A DNA stretch of 64,000 nt from Algoriphagus aestuarii (lineage in GTDB: Bacteria > Bacteroidota > Bacteroidia > Cytophagales > Cyclobacteriaceae): assembly GCA_017051695.1 (NCBI GenBank), contig JAFIDK010000004.1:180401-244400 (forward strand), read 5' to 3'. Under the pieces are notes generated by a model. It worked only from the letters and a program-made list of their open reading frames with translations. It made no database searches and was not told where the DNA came from. The stretch's first letter is position 1, and each line of letters starts with the position of its first letter. Shown here one piece after another: positions 27,903 to 36,668 of this stretch. Made by a program: the position numbers and the translations under genes.

Positions 27903-30266
27903 TCACTCGCTCTTCAAAGTCCTAGCAGGATTGACCAAAGCCGCTTTGATCGCTTGGGAACTTACCGTAAGTAGAGCGATCAATAATGTCACAACACCAG
28001 TCAACACAAAGATTTTCCAATCGATGGATGTCCGATAATCAAAGGTATCCAGCCAATTTTTCATGAAATACCAAGATATTGGAATACCTATGAGGACAGA
28101 TACCAAAACCAGTTTGCTGAATTCTGAAGAAAGTAATCCCACCAGATTGGAAACGGAGGCTCCCAACACCTTGCGGACTGAAATCTCTTTTTTCCTACTC
28201 TCTGCGATGAATGTGGCCAAGCCAAACAAACCCATACAGGAAATCACCACTGCCAATCCGGAAAACAAGGATGTAAGAGAGGCTGTCCTTTTTTGAGATT
28301 GAAATTTTTGCTCATTTTCCTGATCTACAAATCTGTAATCAAATGGGGATCCTGAATTAAACTTTGCAAAAACCTTTTCTACACTGGCCAGGGAATTTGC
28401 CATATTTTGATTCTCTCTTAATCGAATGTGAATAAAATTCAGGTTTCTTTTTGGCCCCATCACGACTATCGGTCTTACCTCCTCAAATGGTGATTCCATT
28501 ATGAAATCCTTGACCACGCCCACTACGGTAAACTCCATCTCATCATCATTGATCACCTGACCGATCGGGTCTTCAAAACCCATGATTTCGGCAGTTCTTT
28601 CATTGATCAGAGCAGCCATACTATCACTGGCATAGGTAAACACATCTATGTCCCGACCAGCTACCAATTCCATCCCGGCAGTTTTGACCAAATTGGCATC
28701 TGACCCCATTCTATACATCGTAGGTCTATATTCTGGGTCTTTTCCTTGCCAGTCCATCATATTCGTGTCACTGTAGATTTCCGTCAATGGAGAAAATGTA
28801 TAAGTGACACTTTCCACCTCTGGAAGTGCCAACAGTTCATTTCTCATGGCTAGCTTGTTTTTCCGAATGGGTTCGGTGACTTGGTGAAAAATCAAATTCT
28901 CCTCTTTCATACCCATATCTCTATTTTGGACATATTCCACTTGATCCCGGATGATCCAGACACTGGAGATCAATGCCACTACCACAGCAAATTGAAACAC
29001 GACTAACACCTCTCTAGGTTTGATACCAAATCTTCTGCTAGTCCCCATTTTGGGTTTGAAAATGACAGTCGGATTAAATGAGCTCATCAAAAATGCCGGA
29101 TAACTACCAGCCAAAACCCCGACAAAAAGAATATATACCAAAGACAAAATCCAGAAAAACGGTTGATCAAAAGGATTGATTAGTTTCTGGCCGATCAAAT
29201 TGGTAAACCACGGAAATGACAGAGAAACCAACAATAAAGCTACCATATACGCACATAGTGCAATTAAAATAGATTCGGCAAGAAACTGACGAATCAACAT
29301 GTTTTTACCAGCACCTGAAATCTTTCGTATTCCCACCTCTTTAGATCGTTTTTCACTTTGGGCAGTACTCAAGTTGACAAAATTGATCCCGGCAATCATC
29401 AAGACAATGACTGAAACTATCCCGAACATTCGAATCAACTCGATTTTTCCTCCCACTGACTCACCATTTTCAAATTTTGAGTACAGGTGAAGGTCTTTGA
29501 CAGGAAACAGAAAATCTGATAATTCTTCTTCTAACCCTCCATACTTGATCGAAAAGTCACTGTACTTTTCATTAAAAAGCGCTATATCAGCACCTTCTGT
29601 AAGCATGGCAAAAGTTCGCATGGAGTTATTTCCCCAATAGTCATCCACCCATCCCAAAGCTTCCAGCTTTTTGAAAGGAAGAAAAGCAGTAAAAGAAAAC
29701 GCTGTGTTCTGAGGTAGATCTTTGATCACAGCTTTCACTTCAAAATCCAATTGATCTTCGACTGTCACTGATTTTCCAAGAGCGGATGTTTCCCCAAATA
29801 GATTCTTTGCTACGGATTCAGTCAAAACTATTTGATCGGGCGAGGTCAAAGCTTCTACTGGATCTCCTTCCACAACTTCAAAACTAAAGATCTCAAAAAA
29901 TCCGGGATCAGTAAAAGTCGTCAGTTCAGAAAACTTATTTTCCCCAACAGCCAAAATCATTGGATCCCATTCAGTAATCCTGGCGGTTTCCTCCACTTCA
30001 GGAAATGATTCCTGCAATGTAGGCCCATAGGGAGCAGGAGTATAATCCCAACTTACAGGCTCACCTTCAATCGAAGTAGTCCTCCAAACTGCATAGATCC
30101 TTTCGGAGTTTTCGTGGAACCTATCAACAGAAATTTCAAACTGAACCCAAATCAGGATTAAGATGGATGCTGCCATTCCGATCCCCAATCCTCCAATATT
30201 GATGAAAGAATATCCTTTGCTTCTGCTGATATTTCTCCAGGCGATTTTCAGGTAGTTTTTCCACAT
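27903..30266 (-). CDS. FtsX/MacB-type ABC permease 6
   Basis: 787 residues from the ATG at 30266 (MWKNYLKIAWRNISRSKGYSF), the shortest of the set. The frame continues to 30329 and would overlap the upstream DUF4097 gene by 4 bp, but the extra 21 residues are not family-like. First coupling motif KEVGIRKISGAG, second KEISVRKVLGAS, C-terminus NPARTLKSE. It follows the DUF4097 gene by 59 bp and probably shares its module 3 promoter. Confidence 0.95.
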   Translation of the reverse strand: MWKNYLKIAWRNISRSKGYSFINIGGLGIGMAASILILIWVQFEISVDRFHENSERIYAVWRTTSIEGEPVSWDYTPAPYGPTLQESFPEVEETARITEWDPMILAVGENKFSELTTFTDPGFFEIFSFEVVEGDPVEALTSPDQIVLTESVAKNLFGETSALGKSVTVEDQLDFEVKAVIKDLPQNTAFSFTAFLPFKKLEALGWVDDYWGNNSMRTFAMLTEGADIALFNEKYSDFSIKYGGLEEELSDFLFPVKDLHLYSKFENGESVGGKIELIRMFGIVSVIVLMIAGINFVNLSTAQSEKRSKEVGIRKISGAGKNMLIRQFLAESILIALCAYMVALLLVSLSFPWFTNLIGQKLINPFDQPFFWILSLVYILFVGVLAGSYPAFLMSSFNPTVIFKPKMGTSRRFGIKPREVLVVFQFAVVVALISSVWIIRDQVEYVQNRDMGMKEENLIFHQVTEPIRKNKLAMRNELLALPEVESVTYTFSPLTEIYSDTNMMDWQGKDPEYRPTMYRMGSDANLVKTAGMELVAGRDIDVFTYASDSMAALINERTAEIMGFEDPIGQVINDDEMEFTVVGVVKDFIMESPFEEVRPIVVMGPKRNLNFIHIRLRENQNMANSLASVEKVFAKFNSGSPFDYRFVDQENEQKFQSQKRTASLTSLFSGLAVVISCMGLFGLATFIAESRKKEISVRKVLGASVSNLVGLLSSEFSKLVLVSVLIGIPISWYFMKNWLDTFDYRTSIDWKIFVLTGVVTLLIALLTVSSQAIKAALVNPARTLKSE

Positions 30267-30325
30267 ATCATTTTGGTTTATTTTAAAATTTTCTCTTGAA
30301 TCTGTGAGCCAATAAGCAAATTGGA

Positions 30326-31267
30326 TCAATCCATAAATTCCAGGTTGATACTTCCGCCTGAACTCTGCATGGAAAGCAGATAGCCTCCTCCGTTCATTTT
30401 CCCAACAATCAAATCTTTCTTCACCTCTCCATCAAAGTTTCTGAATTTTGAATTGACACGACCTCCTCTTAAGTCAAGGTCCAAACCTATAGAGCCTGGG
30501 ACCATGGCAGTGATACTTCCTCCAGAACTTCTAAATGACAAGTCCTCATCTATCCCCAACAATTTTGCCCGGATAGATCCGCCACTGGTATTGGCATCAA
30601 TACTTCCTGAAATATCCTCTAAAGTCACACTTCCACCAGAGGTATTGATTTTCAATTTCCCTTCCAGTCCATTGATTTTTACAGATCCTCCACTGGTCTG
30701 GACATCCACATTTCCATCAAAATCAGTCAATGAAAATGATCCACCTGAACTTTTAGAAACCACAGTACCAGTTGCATTTTCTACCCTGATGCTTCCACCA
30801 CTTGTTGCGATGAATTGATCTCCATTGAGATTGTCGATTGCAATGGAACCGCCACTGGATTGAAAATCAGAAGAGATCTCGGTGGGAACCTGGACTTTAA
30901 AAGAAAGATTAAGTTGATTTTTCTTCCATCCATCATTCGATTTTCTTTTTACTTTCAAAGAAATCGTATTACCGCTTTTGGATATATCCAAGTTATAGTC
31001 TTCTAAAAGCCTTTCTACTTCCGGGTCAGTAGAATCAACGGATTGTCCATTTATTTTGACATACATTTCCACCACCACTTGATTGCCACTCACTCCCATG
31101 ACAGCCACGCTTGCCCCAGAGGTTTCTACATCCAAATTTCCTTTCCCACTGAGTTTAAATTCTTTCGTCAGATAAGGATCTGCTTTTTCAATGGCAGGCA
31201 ATTCCTGTACCCAGGAAAAAAACACCATCAAAGACAGGGTGAATACTATAAGTTTTGAATTTTTCAT
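30326..31267 (-). CDS. DUF4097-like secreted beta-repeat protein
   Basis: 313 residues with an N-terminal signal peptide (about 1-25). From about residue 135 to the end, eight S-G-G-S turns recur mostly every 17-20 residues, each followed by a short strand (SGGSIRVEN, SGGSVKING, SGGSVTLED), as in right-handed beta-helix or adhesin-like folds. Function is unknown; it is predicted periplasmic or surface exposed. First gene of a two-gene unit with permease 6, with promoter box and operator directly upstream (module 3). It could bind the same periplasmic ligand or envelope component that the permease handles, but this is inference. Confidence 0.85.
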   Translation of the reverse strand: MKNSKLIVFTLSLMVFFSWVQELPAIEKADPYLTKEFKLSGKGNLDVETSGASVAVMGVSGNQVVVEMYVKINGQSVDSTDPEVERLLEDYNLDISKSGNTISLKVKRKSNDGWKKNQLNLSFKVQVPTEISSDFQSSGGSIAIDNLNGDQFIATSGGSIRVENATGTVVSKSSGGSFSLTDFDGNVDVQTSGGSVKINGLEGKLKINTSGGSVTLEDISGSIDANTSGGSIRAKLLGIDEDLSFRSSGGSITAMVPGSIGLDLDLRGGRVNSKFRNFDGEVKKDLIVGKMNGGGYLLSMQSSGGSINLEFMD

Positions 31268-31672
31268 AACGAGGTTAGGTAGTAATACAGCACCTAGTTA
31301 TTCTACTATTATGCCATAGAAAAACAAGCTCTATTCCTCAATTTTGTAGAATCTGAATCATAGTAGCATTTTTTGTCGGACATTATTGTTCGCTTTCGGG
31401 CAAAACCCAGGAAGATTTGAATGAATTAAATCCCATGCTATCACTCATGATTTTGATTGAATAAATCGTCAATGACTAAGGTCAAAAAAAAATTCTCAAC
31501 TTAATTTTAAATACATCAATTTGATTTTCAAATGACTCATGACGTTGTTTATAATTAAATAAAGGTTGTGGCTAATTACCGGAATTCTTTTATCTTGAGA
31601 GTATTAGCAACCAGAACAGTCCCTAATCTTCACCCAGAAGGTTACAAACTATTTTTTTTAAAAGACTTATTT
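31268..31672. other. Divergent intergenic region with module 3
   Basis: 405 bp between the DUF4097 gene (minus) and the FAD oxidoreductase (plus). Module 3 occupies 31301-31403. The remaining 270 bp are A/T-rich and should hold the plus-strand promoter, but I see no clear box. Confidence 0.5.
31301..31403 (-). promoter_or_regulatory. TGGCAY promoter box plus operator (module 3)
   Basis: Minus strand TGGCAT-aatag-TAGAA at 31316 down to 31301, only 34 bp before the DUF4097 start. Half-sites on the plus strand: tcggaca 31377-31383, tgttcgc 31388-31394, tcgggca 31397-31403. Spacing to the first half-site is 61. Confidence 0.75.
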
Positions 31673-33514
31673 ATGAAGAAAGTAATCATTGCAGGTGGAG
31701 GTGTCGCAGGAATGAGTGCTGCCCATGAACTGATCGATCGAGGTTTTGAAGTTCATGTGTATGAAAAACAACCAGAATACGTCGGAGGGAAAGCACGAAG
31801 TACCAATATTCCCCATACTGCAAAAGGAAACAGAAAAGGTTTGCCAGGTGAACATGGGTTCCGTTTTTTTCCGGGATTTTATAAGCATGTCACAGACACG
31901 ATGAAGCGAATCCCTTTTGAAGGAAACAAAAAGGGAGTATATGATAATCTCGTGGCTACAAATAGAGTACTCATGGGTAGGGAGAGCAAAAATGGCATTA
32001 TTGGTCTGGTTAACTTTCCTAAAAGTCTCAACGATCTCAAACTTATCGCCAAGGAGATGAATGTAGGGGATACAGGACTATCCCAAAAAGACATCTATAT
32101 ATTCATGGACAAAATCTGGCAGCTGATGACCAGTTGCTATGAGCGGAGATTGCAGGAGTATGAACGGCTTGCTTGGTGGGAGTTTACAGGAGCAGATTAT
32201 CAAAGTGAATCCTATCGGGAATTTTTCGTCGGAGGAATCACAAGGACTTTGGTAGCCGCCAAACCCCGACTAGTCAGCACCAGAACAGGTGGTGATATTT
32301 TACTTCAGCTTATTTTTCAGATGGCGAATCCTTTTACTCATACAGACCGGGTTCTCAATGCCCCCACCAATGAAGCTTGGCTGGATCCATGGCGTGATCA
32401 CCTGATCAAACAGGGAGTTCATTATCACCATGGTGTAGTTTTGAAAGAAATCCATTGTGAGCCAGGAAATGAAAACAAAGATTCCAAAATCACAGGGATT
32501 TCTGTACAGGAGGCTGATGGTAAAGTCAAAACTGTCAAAGGCGACTATTACATCATGGCTGTCCCTGTAGAGGCAATTGCACCACTCCTCAATGAGAATA
32601 TTTTAAAGGCCGACAATCAACTTTCCGGCATTCTGGAACTTGCAAATGACGTTCAGTGGATGACAGGCATGCAGTTTTACCTGAATCAGGATGTCAGGAT
32701 TACCCGAGGTCATATGATGATCATAGATTCTCCCTGGGCTGTTACTGCTATCAGTCAGCCTCAGTTTTGGGACAAAGTAGATCTGGAAAAGTATGGAAAT
32801 GGTGAGGTGAAAGGGATTATTTCTGTAGACATCAGTGATTGGAACCAAATAGGATACAACGGAAAAGCAGCCAAACAATGCACCAAGCAAGAAATCATGC
32901 AGGAAGTTTGGTGTCAACTCAATTTGGGACTTAGGGAAAACGGAAAATCCTTATTGACTGCCGACATGGTGGTTTTCTGCAACCTGGACAGGGATATCAA
33001 TTACTTTCCTTCGACAGAAAAAGATGAAAAGCTGGACTTAAGTTTATTGAAAGACTGCACGGATGAAGTATTAAAGAACTGGAAGGGAAAGTACATGGCG
33101 ACCTTGATTCCCGGCAACTCAAAAGATGCATTTAAAACAGTTGATCAAGAACCTTTGTTGGTCAATAATACCCGTACCTGGGATTTGAGACCAGATGCGT
33201 ATTGTACGATTCAAAACCTCTTTTTTGCCAGCGATTATGTTCGGACTCACACAGATTTGGCTACCATGGAAGGAGCCAATGAAGCCGCCCGAAGAGCTGT
33301 GAATGTCATTTTGGAAAGAAGTGGCTCTTCTGAGAAAAAATGTGATATCTGGAATCTCCATGAACCTTGGCTTTTGGCCCCATTGCGATGGTACGACCAA
33401 AGAAGATTTAATAAAGGAATGCCCTGGAACGAAAATTTTCCTTGGTTTATCAAACTTGTGCATTGGTTATTTAACCTGGCAGGAAAAATATCCAGGCATT
33501 TTGTCAAAAAATAA
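31673..33514 (+). CDS. FAD-dependent oxidoreductase (phytoene desaturase/amine oxidase-like)
   Basis: 613 residues from the ATG at 31673 (MKKVIIAGGGVAGMSAA). The longer frame from a GTG at 31568 adds a non-family stretch. FAD-binding GGGVAG at 8-13, with EKQPEYVGGKARS after it, and the C-terminal FAD motif around NLFFASDYVRTHTDLATMEGA are intact. Overall it resembles the flavin-containing desaturase/amine oxidase superfamily that includes carotenoid and squalene-modifying enzymes. Length is longer than typical phytoene desaturases (about 500). It is followed after 58 bp by a small membrane protein and then an adenylate cyclase, an apparent operon. Substrate is unknown. Confidence 0.85.
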   Translation: MKKVIIAGGGVAGMSAAHELIDRGFEVHVYEKQPEYVGGKARSTNIPHTAKGNRKGLPGEHGFRFFPGFYKHVTDTMKRIPFEGNKKGVYDNLVATNRVLMGRESKNGIIGLVNFPKSLNDLKLIAKEMNVGDTGLSQKDIYIFMDKIWQLMTSCYERRLQEYERLAWWEFTGADYQSESYREFFVGGITRTLVAAKPRLVSTRTGGDILLQLIFQMANPFTHTDRVLNAPTNEAWLDPWRDHLIKQGVHYHHGVVLKEIHCEPGNENKDSKITGISVQEADGKVKTVKGDYYIMAVPVEAIAPLLNENILKADNQLSGILELANDVQWMTGMQFYLNQDVRITRGHMMIIDSPWAVTAISQPQFWDKVDLEKYGNGEVKGIISVDISDWNQIGYNGKAAKQCTKQEIMQEVWCQLNLGLRENGKSLLTADMVVFCNLDRDINYFPSTEKDEKLDLSLLKDCTDEVLKNWKGKYMATLIPGNSKDAFKTVDQEPLLVNNTRTWDLRPDAYCTIQNLFFASDYVRTHTDLATMEGANEAARRAVNVILERSGSSEKKCDIWNLHEPWLLAPLRWYDQRRFNKGMPWNENFPWFIKLVHWLFNLAGKISRHFVKK

Positions 33515-33572
33515 GAACAGTTGAAAATCAACGAATGAAGAATAAAATTTTAACGCTCGAAAGCCATCAGAC

Positions 33573-34253
33573 ATGACCATTTGGGAATACATACAAGAGC
33601 CTCATCCATGGTTTGACACCAGCAATTACACCCCGCTGCAAATCGTCCTTTTTACCACTGGAGCCTTGCTTTGGATTGTGGCATACATCGTCATCATCCG
33701 GGTGGCGCTGAAAAGTAAGACCGTCATCATACCAGCAGTGGCGGTAGTCTGTAATTATGGAAATGAAATTGGCGGGGCATTTTTTTGGGTTCCGGATATG
33801 GGCAAAGCTTTGGTACTAGCCTATTGGGGCTGGTTTTTATTGGACACATTTATCGTTTATAAACTTCTCCAATACGGTCATAAGCAATTTACCACACCTT
33901 ATTTTAAGAAAAACATCAAATGGCTGGTATTGGCAGGACTGGCGGGAAGCATTCCACTCAGTTCATTGTTTATGGTTCAATATGATTTACCTATGGGAGT
34001 TTTAGATGCCTATATAGTAAACATTGTCATGAGTGTTGCATTTCTAAGCTTATTATTTGTACCGGATTTTCCTGAACATAGCTTACTGCTGGCATGGAGC
34101 AAGTTTTTGGGTACAGGGATTATCAGTGTCATGTTTAGTATGAAATACCCTGAAAACCACTTTCTTTGGGTAATCTACTTTGTGGTAGCGACTTTTGATA
34201 TTGCATTTATTATTTTGATGTATCAGAAGCGAAAACAGTTGCACGTTGCATGA
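33573..34253 (+). CDS. Seven-TM membrane protein, possibly Pyr4-like terpene cyclase
   Basis: 226 residues with about seven hydrophobic segments and little else. Two features recall the fungal Pyr4/Trt1 transmembrane terpene cyclases: an acidic residue in the second or third helix (CNYGNEIGG, Glu65) with a nearby WGWFLLDTFIVYKLLQYG segment, and a final-helix Asp (ATFDIAFIIL, Asp209). In Pyr4, Glu63 and Asp218 are essential. Similarity here is by eye, so it is a hypothesis. Genes on both sides are close (58 bp upstream; 4-bp ATGA overlap downstream), so it is co-translated with the cyclase gene. Confidence 0.6.
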   Translation: MTIWEYIQEPHPWFDTSNYTPLQIVLFTTGALLWIVAYIVIIRVALKSKTVIIPAVAVVCNYGNEIGGAFFWVPDMGKALVLAYWGWFLLDTFIVYKLLQYGHKQFTTPYFKKNIKWLVLAGLAGSIPLSSLFMVQYDLPMGVLDAYIVNIVMSVAFLSLLFVPDFPEHSLLLAWSKFLGTGIISVMFSMKYPENHFLWVIYFVVATFDIAFIILMYQKRKQLHVA

Positions 34254-35521
34254 GCAAAACATTAGGCAATTTACATGATTGGGCAATTCCTTCACTACCG
34301 GACGGTGATGTGGATTTGTTGCGCAAGCACAAGCTTTTTGTAAACACTTGTCTTTTTAATTTGATTTTCGGAGCAGCCTATGGAGTCATGAGTTATTTCA
34401 TCGGCTTCTATACAGGAATCTGGACCATGATGCTCAGTGTGGTGTTTTTCCTTTGCTGTATCTTTTTACTCCGCTATGTAAAAATCAATACTTTGGGGTT
34501 TGTGATGAGCTTGTATACCATCTGGCTCAATGCCATTTTGGTTTATTACTCCGGTGGACTTTTTACATCTCCGGTCTCACCTTGGATTACTCTGACCGCA
34601 CCCATTGTTTTATTGTTGACAAATCGTAGAACATCCTACATAGTTTTGTCAATTTGTATTCTCTATGTCTTGGGATATTATATTCTTATCGAAACCGGCT
34701 ATGAGTTTCCTTTTACCTATGACCGGGAAAAGTTTCATTACCCGTTTTTGGCTTTAGCCATGGCAGGCTTAGTAGCTATATTTTTCCTTATTGCCAACAC
34801 GTTTGAGAAGCTGAAACAACAAGCTCTGGACAGTTTGGTAGCCAAGCAAAAGGAATTGGAATACGAGCAGGCACGTTCAGAAAATCTACTTTTGAACATC
34901 TTTCCAGCTGATATCGCCGAAGAATTAAAAAGTACAGGAAGAACCCAGGCGCGACTCCATGATAATGTCACTGTGCTTTTTGCCGATGTCAAGAACTTTA
35001 CAATTGTTTCTGAAGGACTGCTTCCAGACCAATTAGTGGCACTTTTGGACACCTATTTCCAGCGGATTGATGCCATTATTCAAAAACATGGATTGGAAAA
35101 AATAAAAACCATTGGAGATGCATACTTAGCAGCAGGGGGTGTCCCAAAAGGCAATAAAGCCACAGCAAAGGATGTGGTAGCGGCTGCTTTGGAAATCCAA
35201 AAAACAAATGATGCCTACAAGGTTTTACGTCAAGCCGAAAACCTTCCATTTTTTGATTTTAGAATCGGTATCAACACAGGAACTGTCGTGGCTGGGGTAG
35301 TTGGCGATAAAAAATATGTGTATGACATCTGGGGTGATGCTGTCAATACTGCCGCGAGAATCGAGGAAAACAGCGCTCCAGGTAGAGTAAATATATCAAC
35401 ATTCACCTATGAAGTGGTCAAAGAGCATTTTGAACTGGAAGAAAGAGGCTTGATCACAGCAAAGAACAAAGGTAAAATTGAAATGTTCTGGGTTTTAGAC
35501 CATAAACGCAGGTCTACCTAA
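34250..35521 (+). CDS. Membrane-anchored class III adenylate/guanylate cyclase
   Basis: 423 residues. Makes cyclic nucleotide, probably cAMP. About six TMs in residues 25-185, then a short coiled linker (185-215) and the catalytic domain from about 235 to 415. Metal-binding Asp246 (LFADVKNF) and Asp290 (KTIGDAY) are present. Substrate-specifying Lys286 and Asp359 (YDIWGD) fit adenylate rather than guanylate cyclases. Transition-state Asn366 and Arg370 (GDAVNTAAR) are present. One domain per chain, so it should work as a homodimer. It overlaps the membrane protein by 4 bp and abuts a convergent hypothetical gene with no spacer. Confidence 0.92.
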   Translation: MSKTLGNLHDWAIPSLPDGDVDLLRKHKLFVNTCLFNLIFGAAYGVMSYFIGFYTGIWTMMLSVVFFLCCIFLLRYVKINTLGFVMSLYTIWLNAILVYYSGGLFTSPVSPWITLTAPIVLLLTNRRTSYIVLSICILYVLGYYILIETGYEFPFTYDREKFHYPFLALAMAGLVAIFFLIANTFEKLKQQALDSLVAKQKELEYEQARSENLLLNIFPADIAEELKSTGRTQARLHDNVTVLFADVKNFTIVSEGLLPDQLVALLDTYFQRIDAIIQKHGLEKIKTIGDAYLAAGGVPKGNKATAKDVVAAALEIQKTNDAYKVLRQAENLPFFDFRIGINTGTVVAGVVGDKKYVYDIWGDAVNTAARIEENSAPGRVNISTFTYEVVKEHFELEERGLITAKNKGKIEMFWVLDHKRRST

Positions 35522-36097
35522 TTACCAGCCCAGTCTTTTGAGAACCAACCCATCTATTTGACCGAATAACATTTTTGGATGCTTCGTCCTCCAGGAGATA
35601 TCATTGAGCTTTCCTCCCATCACCAAGTACTGATCGATTCCAAATTTCTCCATTTCTGCCAACACATGCTCCCTGGTATTGACCACTGCAATCCAACCTT
35701 CTTCCAGTTCATCCTGCCATTCCTCGTAATAATCCACCGAGTCCAGATCTGAATGGAAATTGAAAACCTGCTCACAGATAAAGATGAATTTATTGATCCC
35801 TTCTCCGATCATCAGCTCGATCATGTCTCTTTTCAGGGTCATGATATCGTTGCTTAGAAGGTCATTCCATTCTCCCAAAAACTCTATAATCGCAAACCCG
35901 AGATTATAATCCGAATACAGCACTTTCAAATAAAGTGTCTCACTTCCGAAATTATCCCATTGGGGATGAATGAGGTAATTATAAATCTGATCAGTGAAAT
36001 AGACTTCAGAGTTTTCATAGCCAAAAAATGGAGACTTCGGATCCTCAGAGGCGATATATAAATTTCTCCAGTTGTAGTATGGTTCAATTGTATGCAT
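35522..36097 (-). CDS. Conserved hypothetical protein
   Basis: 191 residues, no signal peptide or TM, rich in aromatic and acidic residues (YYNWRNLYIASEDP near the N-terminus, DYYEEWQDELEEGW in the middle). Mixed alpha/beta look. I do not recognise the domain. Its stop immediately abuts that of the adenylate cyclase gene on the other strand. Codon pattern matches the neighbours, so it is likely real. Confidence 0.75.
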   Translation of the reverse strand: MHTIEPYYNWRNLYIASEDPKSPFFGYENSEVYFTDQIYNYLIHPQWDNFGSETLYLKVLYSDYNLGFAIIEFLGEWNDLLSNDIMTLKRDMIELMIGEGINKFIFICEQVFNFHSDLDSVDYYEEWQDELEEGWIAVVNTREHVLAEMEKFGIDQYLVMGGKLNDISWRTKHPKMLFGQIDGLVLKRLGW

Positions 36098-36182
36098 GCA
36101 TTTGGAAAGGTTTTTACCCTAACTGGAAAAACCTTTCCAAAGGTTCAAAATCATCAGATACCGTCATTAAACTCTAAGAATA

Positions 36183-36464
36183 TCAATGGACCTGCATCCA
36201 CTTTTTACTTTCCTTGCTGACAAAAGTAATCGGGACAAATTTGTCCGTAGGAGCTCCAATGTAATAAACAGTCCAGTTGGGATCATGATGGGAAAGCATA
36301 TCGGAAATACAGTCTGCCCGATGACCTTGGGGATTGGCACAATCATCCCAGTAAAACAACTCCACTTTATAATGAAGTGATTTCACCTCATTGTTGATGA
36401 TGACCTGTATTTCTATGTCCTGTTTGCCAGGAAATGTCGGAATAGGAATAGCAATGTGACTCAT
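36183..36464 (-). CDS. Small conserved hypothetical protein
   Basis: 93 residues, cytoplasmic, no motif I recognise. It has two Cys (WDDCANPQGHRADC) and several His that could bind a metal. An operator-like sequence inside it (36231-36250) is likely fortuitous. It lies 85 bp upstream of the 191-residue hypothetical gene on the same strand, and the two may form a unit. Confidence 0.6.
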   Translation of the reverse strand: MSHIAIPIPTFPGKQDIEIQVIINNEVKSLHYKVELFYWDDCANPQGHRADCISDMLSHHDPNWTVYYIGAPTDKFVPITFVSKESKKWMQVH

Positions 36465-36610
36465 GGCTTAAGGGGTTTAAGTGTGTAATTATTGATGCAT
36501 TTATTTTTACGTTGTTTATTCTTACCAATTCTTTTTTATCAGCAGGTTCTGGCTTTAATAATTTCGCAAACCAAATATTGAATACTTAATCTATAATATT
36601 TAGACTCAAA

Positions 36611-36666
36611 ATACTCAATACTATATACTTGATACTTTGTACTTTGTACTTAATACTTCGTACTTT
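36611..36666 (-). repeat. Degenerate TACTTTGTACTT-type tandem repeat
   Basis: Seven-to-ten-base units related to TACTTNGTACTT on the plus strand (minus: AAGTACAAAGTA). Ends directly beside the stop of permease 7. Confidence 0.7.
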
Positions 36667-36668
36667 CC

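Noticed and set aside
36231-36250. Operator-like sequence (cgggaca-aatt-tgtccgt)
   Set aside because: Lies inside a coding region, the first half-site is off register, and no TGGCAY box sits at the expected distance.
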